DNA of 64,000 nt, from assembly GCA_037178675.1 (NCBI GenBank), contig JAYMGJ010000098.1, forward strand, positions 278,120-342,119. Reading direction: 5' to 3'. Numbering within the stretch: the stretch's first letter is position 1; each line of letters begins with the position of its first letter. The notes under the pieces are model-generated. The model was not told the origin of the DNA, made no database searches, and saw only the letters and a list, made by a program, of their open reading frames with translations. Positions 22,293-33,292 of the stretch are shown piece by piece. Source of the DNA: Scleroderma bovista. Its lineage: Eukaryota; Basidiomycota; Agaricomycetes; Boletales; Sclerodermataceae. The translations under genes were made by a program, and so were the position numbers.

Positions 22293-22305
22293 AGCAAGGG
22301 TTCTG
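22293..22305 (+). repeat. 13-bp direct repeat, copy 2 (right of helicase relic)
   Basis: This is the second copy of AGCAAGGGTTCTG, about 40 bp beyond the recognisable end of the helicase relic and followed by a strongly AT-rich tract (22330-22380). Confidence 0.55.
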
Positions 22306-22477
22306 CCGACGCAGGCGGCATTTCGAGTATAATTATATAATTAATTTAAACCAAACTCGCATAAATAAAACTGTTTTAATTTAGGTGTTTTGGGCAGAAG
22401 TCCGAATACGACGTGCACCGCAGGTGCAGTGGTTCCTCTGTTCATTTGCCAAGGTACAACTTGGGTTTTCTTTTACT

Positions 22478-24271
22478 ATGCTAGCAATTGCTAGGATGGT
22501 CAACCATAGAGCTACAGCGGTGCTCTCCAGGGCTCACGCAATTGCTGCGCATATGTCCACAAGTGCGGGCTCTTCTTTGGACCAGGTGAGCAACTCCGTA
22601 TGCTAACCTAGATCCACCTCAACCTCTCTAGCCAATACTTTTCCAATCCAATGGCTGCACCCGAACCTTCGTATTAAACAGACCAAAGAAGCTCAATGCT
22701 CTCAATACCGTCATGTTGGACTCGTTGCGACACCAGGTTGAGGTAAGTGGCTGGCAAGTTAATTTGGCCTTTTACAGAAGGATATTATTGTAGCTGTGGT
22801 CAAAATCAGACCTTTGTAGAATGGTCATTGGAACTGGAACTGGTCGTGCGTTCTGCGCCGGGGGAGATGTTGCCTGTATGTAATGTCTCATCATGGCATC
22901 CAGCTAACTTTCATAATTGCCAGCTGTGCTACAAGACGCTCTACTGGAGGAGACTCGTCCCCGGGCTGTGGAATTTTTCCAGAAAGAGTAGGTTGGCTTA
23001 CCCTGGTTGAGCACATTGCTAAAAAGCTTCTAGGTTTGAACTAGATTACATTTTGTCACAACTTCCCAAACCATACGTCGCTGTCCTCGACGGCATCACA
23101 AGTCGGTTTCTGTTTTGAAGACGCTTCTGTGTAATTCACCTCATCATCAGTGGGCGGGGGCGTTGGCCTTGCTATAAATGCACCCTTCAGGGTGGCAACA
23201 GAAAGGACTGTATTTGCTATGCCAGAGACCAAGATAGGGTACTTTCCCGATGTAGGAGCAAGCTACTTCCTATCGAGGCTGGATGGCGAAGTGGGCACAT
23301 ATCTCGCTTTGACGTCAGATAAACTCGTCGGCAGAGAGGTTTTGTGAGTATTCGGTCATTCGTTACGTCTATTGCTCACAACTTTGCAGTGAACATGGTA
23401 TCGCAACGCATTACATCACATCACGATCAGTTTCCAGCCTCCTTTCACATTTGGCGGAATTCGATGATCCTAGTTTCTCACAGATCAACCGCACGATCGA
23501 GGAACTGCATGCCGAGCGTCAGCCCCACGAACCAAACAGTAACCTCACGGGCATTGTTCGGCAAGCCTTGGACACTGCTTTCAGTCACAATAGCATGGAA
23601 GAGATCTTCCAGAGCTTGGAAGCCTTGGAATGCGCGTTGGACGTTCGCGTCCGATCCTGGGCTAAGCAGACCTTGGAAACACTTCACATGCGTAGTCCCA
23701 CCAGTCTGAAGGTGGCTTTGGCAGCTTTGAGACGGGGTAAGCAAATGACCCTGTCAGAGGCGTTGCAGATGGAGATCAGAATAGCCTCTGCATTTTGCGT
23801 GAGTTGGGATCACCTAGTTTCGCCCTTATCTTTTTCATTGCAACCACTTCATAGAATGAAGCGAGCCCAGATTTCCGTACCGGTGTAAGCGCGGTTTTGG
23901 TCGACAAGATGGAAGGTCGGCCATCGTGGTTGCCTGACAATCTCATTGGAGTCTCACCTGACATGGTCGAACGATTTTTCTCTGAATCATCACCCTACCA
24001 ATCAATCGCGCCGACACTTTCTGTTGGTGATCAGGCCCAGCCCCGGGATTTTGATTTCATGACCTATAGTCTACCGTCTGAATCGGAATTGTCCGAGGTT
24101 ATTCGATCGTGCTGCAAGGAAGGATCCACCACTATCTTTGACCTACTGGCGAACATGGAGGGAGTTTGTAGGCGCAAGTTTGGCGCCAAGGAAAAGATTT
24201 TGGATATAGTACACCGTAAATGCGACCTTAAGACCAGCAACGGGACGACAACTGTCACTTGGAAGGAATGA
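22478..24271 (+). CDS. 3-hydroxyisobutyryl-CoA hydrolase family (HIBCH / yeast Ehd3-like), mitochondrial
   Basis: This is a crotonase-fold enzyme of valine breakdown, releasing 3-hydroxyisobutyrate from its CoA ester in mitochondria. The start at 22478 gives [20 protein letters not shown], a basic presequence without acids; 22496 is an alternative start. Exons show [44 protein letters not shown] joined to [19 protein letters not shown], and [19 protein letters not shown], with the Glu/Asp pair expected of HIBCH. The protein continues with a long C-terminal half ([36 protein letters not shown]) and a further tail ending [11 protein letters not shown]. The tail is longer than in human HIBCH, as in yeast Ehd3, which is also the mitoribosomal protein mS47. 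An enzyme and/or ribosomal role is therefore possible. Confidence 0.9.
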
Positions 24272-25516
24272 TTGGGCGCTGATCTCTGGATATTGCACTG
24301 CATCGTTGGTGAATTATACAATGTAATTTGGGTGGATGTCGGTGTTCGGGCATGAATCCCCCATGTTGGCTGCCACCACTAATTTTAACCGTATAGGAAG
24401 CAAATTAGCTAGGTCTTTGGAAAACAAGAGACATCTTGATTGATCATGAAGTGATCCTGATATTCAAAGAATCTGGCAGGGCACCAGCACAGCCTCTAGT
24501 ATGGCCTATTATGCAGCCGCACGGCCAAGACTCAGCCCGACGATGGATCGTTTGTTGCCGTGGTCGTTGTTCATGCTGAAACGTGTACCATCGGCACAGA
24601 CCCATGATACGATCGATATCATGTGACCAGTGTGCTTTTGTAGTCGTAGTACAGCATTAGAATCTCTGAAACGTTCAAACAGTCAAGCTTTCAAGTATCT
24701 ATTGCTACAGGAATAGTGTGGTTAGCTGTGGATGCTGCACAGTTGCTGTGTATGAAGTGACTCGATGCACAGCTGGACAGGATTAGTTGTCCAATGCGCA
24801 ACCGAGGGGTCAGAAAAATGACTGTTGTACAGGTACGTTGGCGACCCAGGCCCGTGCGCCTCGTAAGTGCGCGGCTGACAGTGCTAACGTGTGGCGGGTC
24901 GTGAATATCAGACACTGCTCTGATTTGTGCTATGCGTAACAAGTCGATGGCGGTCTGCACACAGCATCATTGAAACTCGGCAGAGAAACACTGGCAGGCC
25001 ATGGTCCAAGGTGGTCAACTGACAGAATCCTTCAACTGCATAGATGTCACCCGTTGAACGCTGATCAGTGATCGGGGGAGGCAAGGTTTAACTGCGGTCA
25101 ACGTCACTGCATTGGTTGATACAAAGAACATGTACGTAGTAAACGAACTTAGTACCCCAGCAGTTGATAGGTTCCGCACTCGGAGGCACCACGGTTCCTG
25201 ACAACCATCGAGTCAGGGCACGAGTCAGTTTGTAATCATTGCCCAGTCTGCTTACCTACGGCGTGGCTGGTTGAGTGACCGCGACAGGGGATCAGAAACA
25301 AGATGAAATCAGATCTGGCAGAGAGATGGGACGCAACAAACTTAGTGATGCCGCCCAGGTAGCAAATGCTATAGCTCCGATAATCCCAGCCACCGCAATT
25401 GTGTGACTAGGGTGGTTCGTTGACAGCATATAATCCTACACTGCAGGTGCCGTATAAAACCACTGTTCCTGGCCTGTGCATATTCAACGTTTTCTTCCAC
25501 TCACAATCGACTCACC
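24272..25516. other. Gene-free intergenic region upstream of IDO
   Basis: No gene is supported in these 1.2 kb. Small open frames (for example 24691-24960 on the minus strand) lack motifs and exon logic. The right end contains the TATA box of the IDO gene. Confidence 0.55.
25453..25459 (+). promoter_or_regulatory. TATA box of IDO gene
   Basis: TATAAAA lies 57 bp before the IDO start codon at 25517, a spacing that leaves room for a transcription start and a leader of roughly 25-35 nt. It is a clear core-promoter match and suggests regulated expression. Confidence 0.65.
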
Positions 25517-26980
25517 ATGTATCCTGTTGACCTGTTACCATCGCCTGTCCATCTTGTTAACGACATCTTCACCCTTCTGCGCTCCGCGAGCCGCAGAGTA
25601 ACAGCAGATGCAAAGCCCAATCCTGCGGACTTCGACGTCAACATTCAAACAAACACAGGATTCTTGCCTCCTTCTCCACTACCGAACCTGCAAAAGCCCT
25701 ATGACATATGGGAAGATGCCCTGTCAGAGGCACAGCGCGTATTGAAGCTAGGGGAGAATCTTCCCGAGACACACACTCAAGAAAGAGCAGCTGGCGAGCA
25801 CTGGCGAGAGCGAATACGAACAGTGAGTAAAGGTTAAACACAAAAGATATCTTGCTCACTTCACACAAAGATGCCAGTCCTTGAAGCAGATAGCCTGCTG
25901 GCTGATCCGCAACTGGTCCGAAGGGCACATCAAGTCCTTGCTTTCCTCGTGCACTTTTACGCGCACTCCATCCCTCCAGACGTTATTTTCGAGTCAATAG
26001 TCATTCCACGGTCACTTGTCACCCCCCTCATGACCGTGTCGCAGGCCCTGAAAATCGCTCCAGTACTCACATTTGCCGACACAGTTCTCTGGAACTGGGA
26101 GCTCGTCGACCCTAAGCTGCCAGTGACTCTCGAGAACATGCATCTCGGCAGACATCTTTTCTCCGGAACGGAAGCTGAACGCAAATTTTACTATGGTTCG
26201 GCCCGCACCGAGCTGGTCGGAGCGGAGATCCTACATATCATCAATGAATATCACAATCTCCCAAACGTCACCGAGATATCTTCCGTCTGCCAGATAAACA
26301 AACTCCTCGAACGGCTATCATTAGCCATTGAGGACATCAACACGAGCATCCAGGCCATGCGGAATGAAGTGGATCCTCAAGTGTTCTTCTGGGAAGCTCG
26401 CCCGTGGTGGAATGGAAGCGCAAGCGGAGATTCTGCACCAGCCTGGATCTACGAAGGGATTGCAGATTCTTCCAGACTGGATCTGAGCGGTCCTTCAGCC
26501 GGGCAGAGCAGCATCATGCACGCTCTCGACCTCTTTCTCGATATCGACCACAAGCTTCGGCAACGGAGATCTCCCACTCCATCGGAGAGCAACAAGAAGG
26601 CAGATCATGGATTTATGGAAAGAATGCGACGATACATGCCAGGGAAGCACAGGGCATACTTGGAGTGGATTGCAAGATCCCCGCGAGCGCTGAGGAGCGT
26701 AGCACAGGAAACACCCGCCGTCCGGGAGCAGTATAATGCTGCAGTGACTACTCTGAAGAAGCTCAGAGACTGCCACATGCGTATCGCATGCCTCTACATC
26801 GTCACGATGTCTCGCAGTACTCGACCACCACCAGGATGCCCGATGGCAGCGGTTATGCGGAGGATGGAAAGAGAAGCAGCAAGGCAAGGGCCAGTGACGG
26901 GAACGGGTGGGAACGAGCTCGCGCTGTTGCTGAAAGCTGGGCGAGATGCAACTTCAAGAGCCGTGTTAACAACGAACTGA
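25517..26980 (+). CDS. Indoleamine 2,3-dioxygenase
   Basis: This heme enzyme opens the indole ring of tryptophan, the first step of the kynurenine path to NAD. The start at 25517 opens exon 1 (MYPVDLLPSPVHLVNDIFTL through HWRERIRT). A GTGAGT...AAG intron keeps phase into MPVLEADSLLADPQLVRRAH. The large second exon carries VFFWEARPWWNGSASGD, GPSAGQSSIMHALDLFLDID (a family signature), FMERMRRYMPGKHRAYLEWI and YNAAVTTLKKLRDCHMRIAC, whose histidine fits the proximal heme ligand, followed by LYIVTMSRSTRPPPG. It ends SRAVLTTN at 26980. Two exons and about 475 residues are normal for fungal IDO. A TATA box lies upstream. The paralogue type (alpha, beta or gamma) cannot be assigned by eye. Confidence 0.93.
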
Positions 26981-27226
26981 AGTACGACTGGAAGGACTGT
27001 CCGCTATCCATTGCATGAGATGGTGTTCATAATATTGCATAGTCGCTTTCATATCCCCACTGAATATTTATTACCCACTGTAGCGATATCTAGTAGATTA
27101 CTTACCCAGTAGTAGCTTTTTTGCGATCAAACATGGATGTGATGATGGTGGTCGATGTCATCCTGCGCGTCAATAAGCACAAACACGGGCAAGTCGCGTT
27201 TTTACCTCGCCCTTCAACACAATAGG

Positions 27227-29429
27227 ATGGTTCAACTCACATCGGGTATCTGCAGCAGGCTGAACGAGGCATCCCCGTCAGAGATCGACGAACTCGGCTC
27301 TGGCTATACCGTGCAGTTGCTCTCCATTAAAAAAGTCACTGCCAACTCGACCACAGCTGCCCCCATTGACCGCTATCGCATCATCATCTCAGATGGAGTG
27401 CACTTTGTTCAGGCAATGCTTGCAACGCAACTGAATGATCTGGTCGCAAATTCCGAGATTACCAAAAACTCGGTCGTCATTATCGACAAGTTGACTTGCA
27501 ACTTCGTCGGAGACAAGAGGTACGATACCGGTTGGCTCTATCCATTGGTTACTTACACCACCTCTCATAATTAGGCTCATTATTGTTCTTGACCTCCATG
27601 TCGTGTCTCGCGATGAAGAGAAAATCGGAAATCCAACCAATGCGCCTACTTCCGCCCCCCAGCAAGATGCCGAAGTCGCTGCACCTTCTGTGCTACAACC
27701 TCAGGTCGCGTCTGACTCTAGGACATCCCAGTCCCGCCCTGCGACGACCAACCGTCCTGGGAGATCGATTTATCCCATTGAGGGTCTTAGCCCCTATCAG
27801 AACAATTGGACCATCAAGGCTCTTGTAACGCAGAAATCTGACATTCGAACCTGGTCTAATCCACGGGGAGAAGGAAAACTCTTTAATGTCACTCTGATGG
27901 ACGAGTCGGGCGAAATCCGTGCAACCGGCTTTAATACCGTTGTTGATGCACTCTATGACAAGCTAGAGGAAGGGAAAGTGTATTACATATCGAAAGCACG
28001 GGTCAATCTGGCGAAAAAGAAGTTTTCTAACATCCAGAATGAATACGAACTGGGTCTTGAAAGGAATACAGAAGTCGAAGAGGTTCGTATTTAGTCATGG
28101 ATCACTGGCTCTGGCTAATGGTGTTGTTCCCGTCAGTGCCTGGAAGCAAGCAGCGTACCGATGATTAAATATAACTTCACACCCCTTGCGTCGCTAGAAG
28201 AGTTGCAAAAGGACTCCATTTGTGGTACGTACTCGATGCATGAGTGCAGTGACATGCCAATCGTTGAGTTTAGACGTGATCGGTATCGTCAAGGAGGTCG
28301 GACGCTTAGATGAAATAACATCTAAAGCAGGCCGAACGGTGGGTTCCCCTCCATCAGTCCTCCATTACTTTCTGATTTCCCGCACAGGTGCAAAAGCGGG
28401 ATCTTACACTCGTGGACAAATCACAGTATTCTGTCAGGCTTACGCTTTGGGGAAAGCAAGCAGAAACGTTCGCTGCAGATGACCTTCCTGTGATTGCTTT
28501 CAAAGGGGTCAAGGTCTCGGATTTCGGAGGTAAGTCTGGACCATCCTGCCGTCTACTTGTCTCCTCACATTATTAAGGGCGATCGCTTTCGATGATAAGC
28601 TCCAGTATCATGACTATCTCGCCAGATATCGAAGACGCTCACCTCCTTCGCGGCTGGTATGATGGTATTGGGGCAGAGAAAACGTTCCAATCGCATTCCA
28701 GTGCAATATCATCTGGATCTTCTTTCACCGGATTTAATCGCGCTGAGATGCGATCCCTTCTCGATGTCAAGCAATCCCAGCTTGGCATGTCTGACAAACC
28801 GGACTTTTTTTCAACCAGGGCTACGGTGATGCATATAAAGAGCGAGAATATCGCATATCCTGCATGCCCTACGCAGGGTTGTAATAAGAAAGTGACAGAG
28901 ATCAATGACGGCTGGAGGTGCGAAAAGTGTGATAAGACCCACCCGCGACCTGAATACCGGTAATTGCACGCCTTCTGTAAGCGTCCATGCATCTGACATC
29001 TCGCCACAGGTACATTCTATCCATGGCGGTAGCAGATTGGTCAGGACAGGCGTGGTTGCAAGGATTCAATGATGCTGGTGTAGTCGTCTTCGAGAAGAGT
29101 GCAGATGAAGTCATCGAACTCAAAGTATGTACTGTTTCAGCCAGTGTGTAGCAGCTGACAGCTCTGGCCAAGGAACAAAGCGATTCCGACTACAACGCCT
29201 TGATGGCGCAGTCTGGGGGACGGACGTTCAATTTCAGTTGTCGCGCTAAGCAGGATACGTATAACGTGGGTCGATCAGCTTTCTTGTTATGACTCAAAGA
29301 CTCAGTTTTCGTCAGGATCAAACTCGTGTGAGATATGGAATCTCCAAGATCAGCCCTTTGGACTATTATGAGGAGGCGAAACTTCTTCGTGACCTCCTCA
29401 TGACGTCGCCTTGGGCGCAAGGTGCTTGA
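27227..29429 (+). CDS. RPA1: Replication protein A large subunit (RPA70)
   Basis: RPA1 is the large subunit of the single-stranded DNA-binding trimer used in replication, repair and recombination. The start at 27227 gives [14 protein letters not shown], the N-terminal OB fold (DBD-F), with [20 protein letters not shown]. After a linker rich in Pro/Ser/Gln come [20 protein letters not shown] (start of DBD-A), [20 protein letters not shown] and [22 protein letters not shown] holds [19 protein letters not shown] and [24 protein letters not shown] has the C4 zinc ribbon CPTQGC...CEKC. The last part is [20 protein letters not shown], ending [10 protein letters not shown]. An upstream in-frame ATG at 27155 was rejected in favour of the conserved MVQL start. 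Domain order and length are complete. Confidence 0.95.
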
Positions 29430-29539
29430 TTGAATGTTTTTAATTGCCCACTGTCTGTACCACCACTCGGGGTTTCTGCGAAATAATTATCATAAAATAC
29501 TCATAGCACTGAATCAAGACATTATCTTTGTATAGTATG

Positions 29540-32500
29540 TCACGGTGGATCTAGGGGGTAGTGGTACACTTGTCTGAAGACTTGCCAAACAACACCTAAT
29601 CCCTTGACCAATTCATGCCAGCTTCTCTGTGCAGTAGGTATAAGGTCCGATGGAAACCATTCGAATGCAAGTGTAGAAATCGGCGAAAGAGAGTCCTCGC
29701 TCGATTGAGGAGTAAACTGTGGGGGTTCGGCCCCCTTGGTGGGTGTGGTTTGTTCAAGGGGACGTGAACTGGCTGCCGAACTACTCCATGATGCAGAATG
29801 AATCGGAGTCGTTAGAGGGACAAATGTGGACGCCACGGATGTAGGAGGTATATTCAAACTTTGTGATGATGGTGTAAAGACAGTGGTCGTGACAAACACC
29901 GTTTCCGTGACTGGCGTAGGGAATTGCTCCCAATCCAAGCTACGGCGTGTTACGAATAAATCGAATGCGTGCCGCATTTTCCTAAATTCTGATCCCACAT
30001 TGGTGAGAAGTATGAGAAGGAACACTATAGGTAATAGACCCAACAGTAAGAGGAGGGAACTGGGCGTGTGGCTCATGTGAGCTCTGGGAGTGTCGGAACG
30101 TAGGTGTAGGGTTAGTTTGGGGCAGAAGAACTCTTCTAGAGAGTAATGAAGCATCCGATAGCTATGAGGGGTCTGCTGGTGATGCGCAAAGTTTGTGCGC
30201 ACCGACTCAACGGCTACAAAGAAACATTAACGAAGAGAAAGTTGGATCTCCATGGCGCTTACCAGAAGCGGGATCTATCGTCACGTCCATCCTTCCAACG
30301 GCGAGGGCAAAAGTAGGTATCAAGATATCCACATGTGACTTGTTTATCGCTTTGGATTTCCCTTTCGCATCCGTCGTGGGCTTGGCTTTATCGGACTGCT
30401 TGACAACGTAGTCCACCGAAAGGCGACCGCCTTGCTCGCCAACTTGAATCTTGACCCAGGTGATCCAATCATTGCGACTTTTTTCATTGAAAGACGGTCC
30501 GAGGTCGATGGCACCCGTTTGATTCTGCTTCCCAAACATACGGCTTTCGAAACGGACAGGAATGCCATCGACGTCCGCGTTAATGATATCAATGTCAACG
30601 TGAGGCTGTGCCTCGCAGTCCACCGACGACGATGGGCCAGACGGGGCTGTAGAATTTGTTGCTCGCGCGAGCCCGAATTCAAGCCAGTCCGAATCCGCAT
30701 CAGGCGGAACATGCATGTGCATACGGACCGCATGTGCATTGGGGAACTTCGAGCCTCCCAAAAACAGGGGTGTTACAAGGATATCGACCGAGGGTATTAT
30801 CAACGGTCCGCTGCGTTGTCTTCTGGTCAATGCGCCCTGGGCATGCACAGCAGACGGGGGCGCGATCGCAGATTCCCTATGTCCGGTGGGTGTCCTTGGG
30901 CGAGGAGAGAGACGTCTATTTTCCAACGCGAGTTGTGGTCTAGTATTTCGCTTCGGAACGACCAGTTGGGATATCGAGCGAAGAGCTATTCGCCCACCAT
31001 CCGATCCGCACCGAGTTGTACCATTGTGTTGCAGTACTGTTCGTCGGGTCTGAGCATCCCGTAGATCCCCCGACATATTATAAACCTCGACAGTGGCACC
31101 CTCCGTTTCATTGCGGATGGTTGTCGAGATTGTTTCGGAGTCCGCTGCAAGCACAGTGAACCGCGGTAAGACAACGGGGATTGGATCCGATTCATCTTCT
31201 GAACTTGAGTTAGAGTGGGATGTGCGTCCATTCATGATGCCAGAACGGGTTTTGGGTATGACGAGGATGATGCCAGATATAGTAAACGTAAAGACGTTAT
31301 TGGCGGGCGGGATGATATCATTCATGTTGATATGAATAGTGAGGGGAACAGAAGGTAGATAAGGGGAGGGGTCAGAAGGTGCACGGCTGCGTCCCCCGGG
31401 CGTCAATGGGGCAGAACTGATAGAGGACAATGTCCCCGATGGCGCCAGGGATGTGGGTGATCCCTCGAAAGAATAGTCTGGCAAATGGTCTGCTGGTAAA
31501 GGTGCGCGAAGTAAGGAGGACGTGGAGGAATTAGCGGTCATCGGGGGTGCCTGGAGCATGCCACTGTTGGTTACCGCAGACGGGAATTCAAGTGATGGTG
31601 GTCTTGTTATGGGTGTTGAAGGCCCCACATCAAAGCCGGTATAACCAGCCCCTCCAGATATTGACCACTGTACTTCCTCACCGGGGGCCCAGTAAACATC
31701 AGAGTTCCTGGTGTCCAGAACGACGTCCATCCCCAACATGGTCGCTACTCCCGGGAACCACACGCCTTTACACGTTCCCTTGTATTCCACCTTCATCAGG
31801 ACGCCCTCTCGACCACTCGATGAATGTCGAGCCTTGCCTGAGATGAGGGTGGACATCTCCCCTTTGACCTCCCTTACTCCAACACGCCTCCTGCTGTCTC
31901 CGTTTCCGAGGATGGTCTTCGTAGGCTGAGCCCAGCGAACGCGAAGGCGGTCAGAAGAAGGAAATGTGCCCTGGATGACAATACCTCCGGAGCTGCCCTC
32001 TGCATATGCTGACGAATCTGAAGATTCGTCGTCTGCCATGTTGCCGTAGGAACCGCTGCGCGAGGCACGAGAAGTTGTGCGAGTAACGTGAGGCTCGGAA
32101 GTCAGCTCCCAAGCACCTGGGTCTTCCTCTGCAGATGAGAGTGAGGCAATTGAGGCAGATGTACTTGTTGGGGTGGGAGGGAATATGTGTAACCTTAGAT
32201 TATTTGAGAGACAGCGGGGTATGGGTATTGAAATCTAGTTATTGGATGAGTTGAATGTCTCGTGACAAGAGGGATTCTGTACATACGAGGAAGGGTGCTC
32301 TAGGTGGCCGCGATGCAAAGGGGACAAAGAGGTCGACAACGGCCATGAAATGTATGTTACTTCTTTCGGTGATTGAGGGTCGTCTCATCTTGGCCGCTGA
32401 AAATGTGGACACACGCAGTGCACTTTCGTCACCGACGGACCGCGGAGGCAAGTCCTTTGGGAGGATATATGCGATGTTGTATCCACTGACTATGATGTGT

Positions 32501-33073
32501 CCTGTGTACCTGTCGTCCAGAGGGGCATTTGGAGCACTAGCAGAGGAAGAAGACGCGCGACCGGAGTGGAGGGAAGCTGCGGGTTGGACGCCAAATAGAG
32601 ACAGGTAAGACTTTGAAGAACGCGGGGGAAGATTGAGCGCTCTGGCTGCATTGTTCAGCATGGGACATGTGGAGCTGGAGAAGGCGTATGGAACAGAGTT
32701 GCTGTCAATGGGGTGAACTTGGGCAGAAAGCAGCTTCAGATTTTCCTCTGACTAGTTTTCAGAAGGGTTGTGCGAGAATGCGACACCACACGCACCAGGA
32801 AAAAGTGGAATAGTAGATCCTGGAGAGACGCTATCAACGGGTATCGACAGCTGGATCCACTCGGTCAGGATGACAGGAGATGTTGCATACACGGCACTTT
32901 ACCTTGAGATAAATTTTGATAGATGCACCATCTTGACCTTGTTTTACCTTGCCTTGGATTGCGAGGCGTGTCACGACGTTGAGCCTGGGTTGCTGGGTCG
33001 TGGTAACCTGCGACAAGCCACTGGTCGTGGAGAGCGGGGGACTCAAAGTACGCGTATGACGCGACGGATACAT
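29540..33073 (-). CDS. Uncharacterised membrane-anchored protein (1,110 residues, five exons)
   Basis: I do not recognise this protein. Joining exons at 33073-32903, 32850-32796, 32747-32287, 32234-30263 and 30213-29540, all with GT-AG ends, gives 3,333 nt, an exact number of codons. The N-terminal 900 or so residues look soluble, with beta-strand-like patches (LNVVTRLAIQGKVKQGQDG, RYTGHIIVSGYNIAYILPK, VFTFTISGIILVIPKTR, VDILVTPLFLGGSKFP, VDIDIINADVDGIPVRFES). Long Ser/Pro-rich linkers separate them. One strong membrane segment (LLLLLGLLPIVFLLILLTN) lies near residue 940, followed by a Ser/Thr-rich tail of about 150 residues. No signal peptide is obvious at the chosen start, so it may be anchored by its C-terminal segment. 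The start MYPSRH is the first ATG after an in-frame stop. Cellular role unknown. Confidence 0.75.
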
Positions 33074-33255
33074 GCGATGGTCGTGGTTGGAGACGAACGC
33101 GTTCCGCGGCTCGCGTGGGGGGCACAGCTTGACAAATGCGTCCAGACGTTATGTAAGCGACAGGAACCAGATTAGTAGACCACTGGTCATTGGCCAATGA
33201 GAAACCAAGGACATACTTACAAGAGGACCTCCGCGGTCTATCGGGAAACTAAAAG

Positions 33256-33264
33256 TATATATAA
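33256..33264 (+). promoter_or_regulatory. TATA-like element close to the M16 protease start
   Basis: TATATATAA ends 28 bp before the first ATG (33293) of the M16 gene. If it is the functional TATA box, transcription would begin at or after that ATG, favouring the internal start at 33386. Confidence 0.4.
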
Positions 33265-33292
33265 TTCAAGCCTCGTCGGTTGAATTATACGT

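Noticed and set aside
22330..22400. AT-rich tract as a replication origin
   Set aside because: It is only about 50 bp of AT-rich sequence next to a transposon relic. Basidiomycete origins have no consensus that could be tested by eye.
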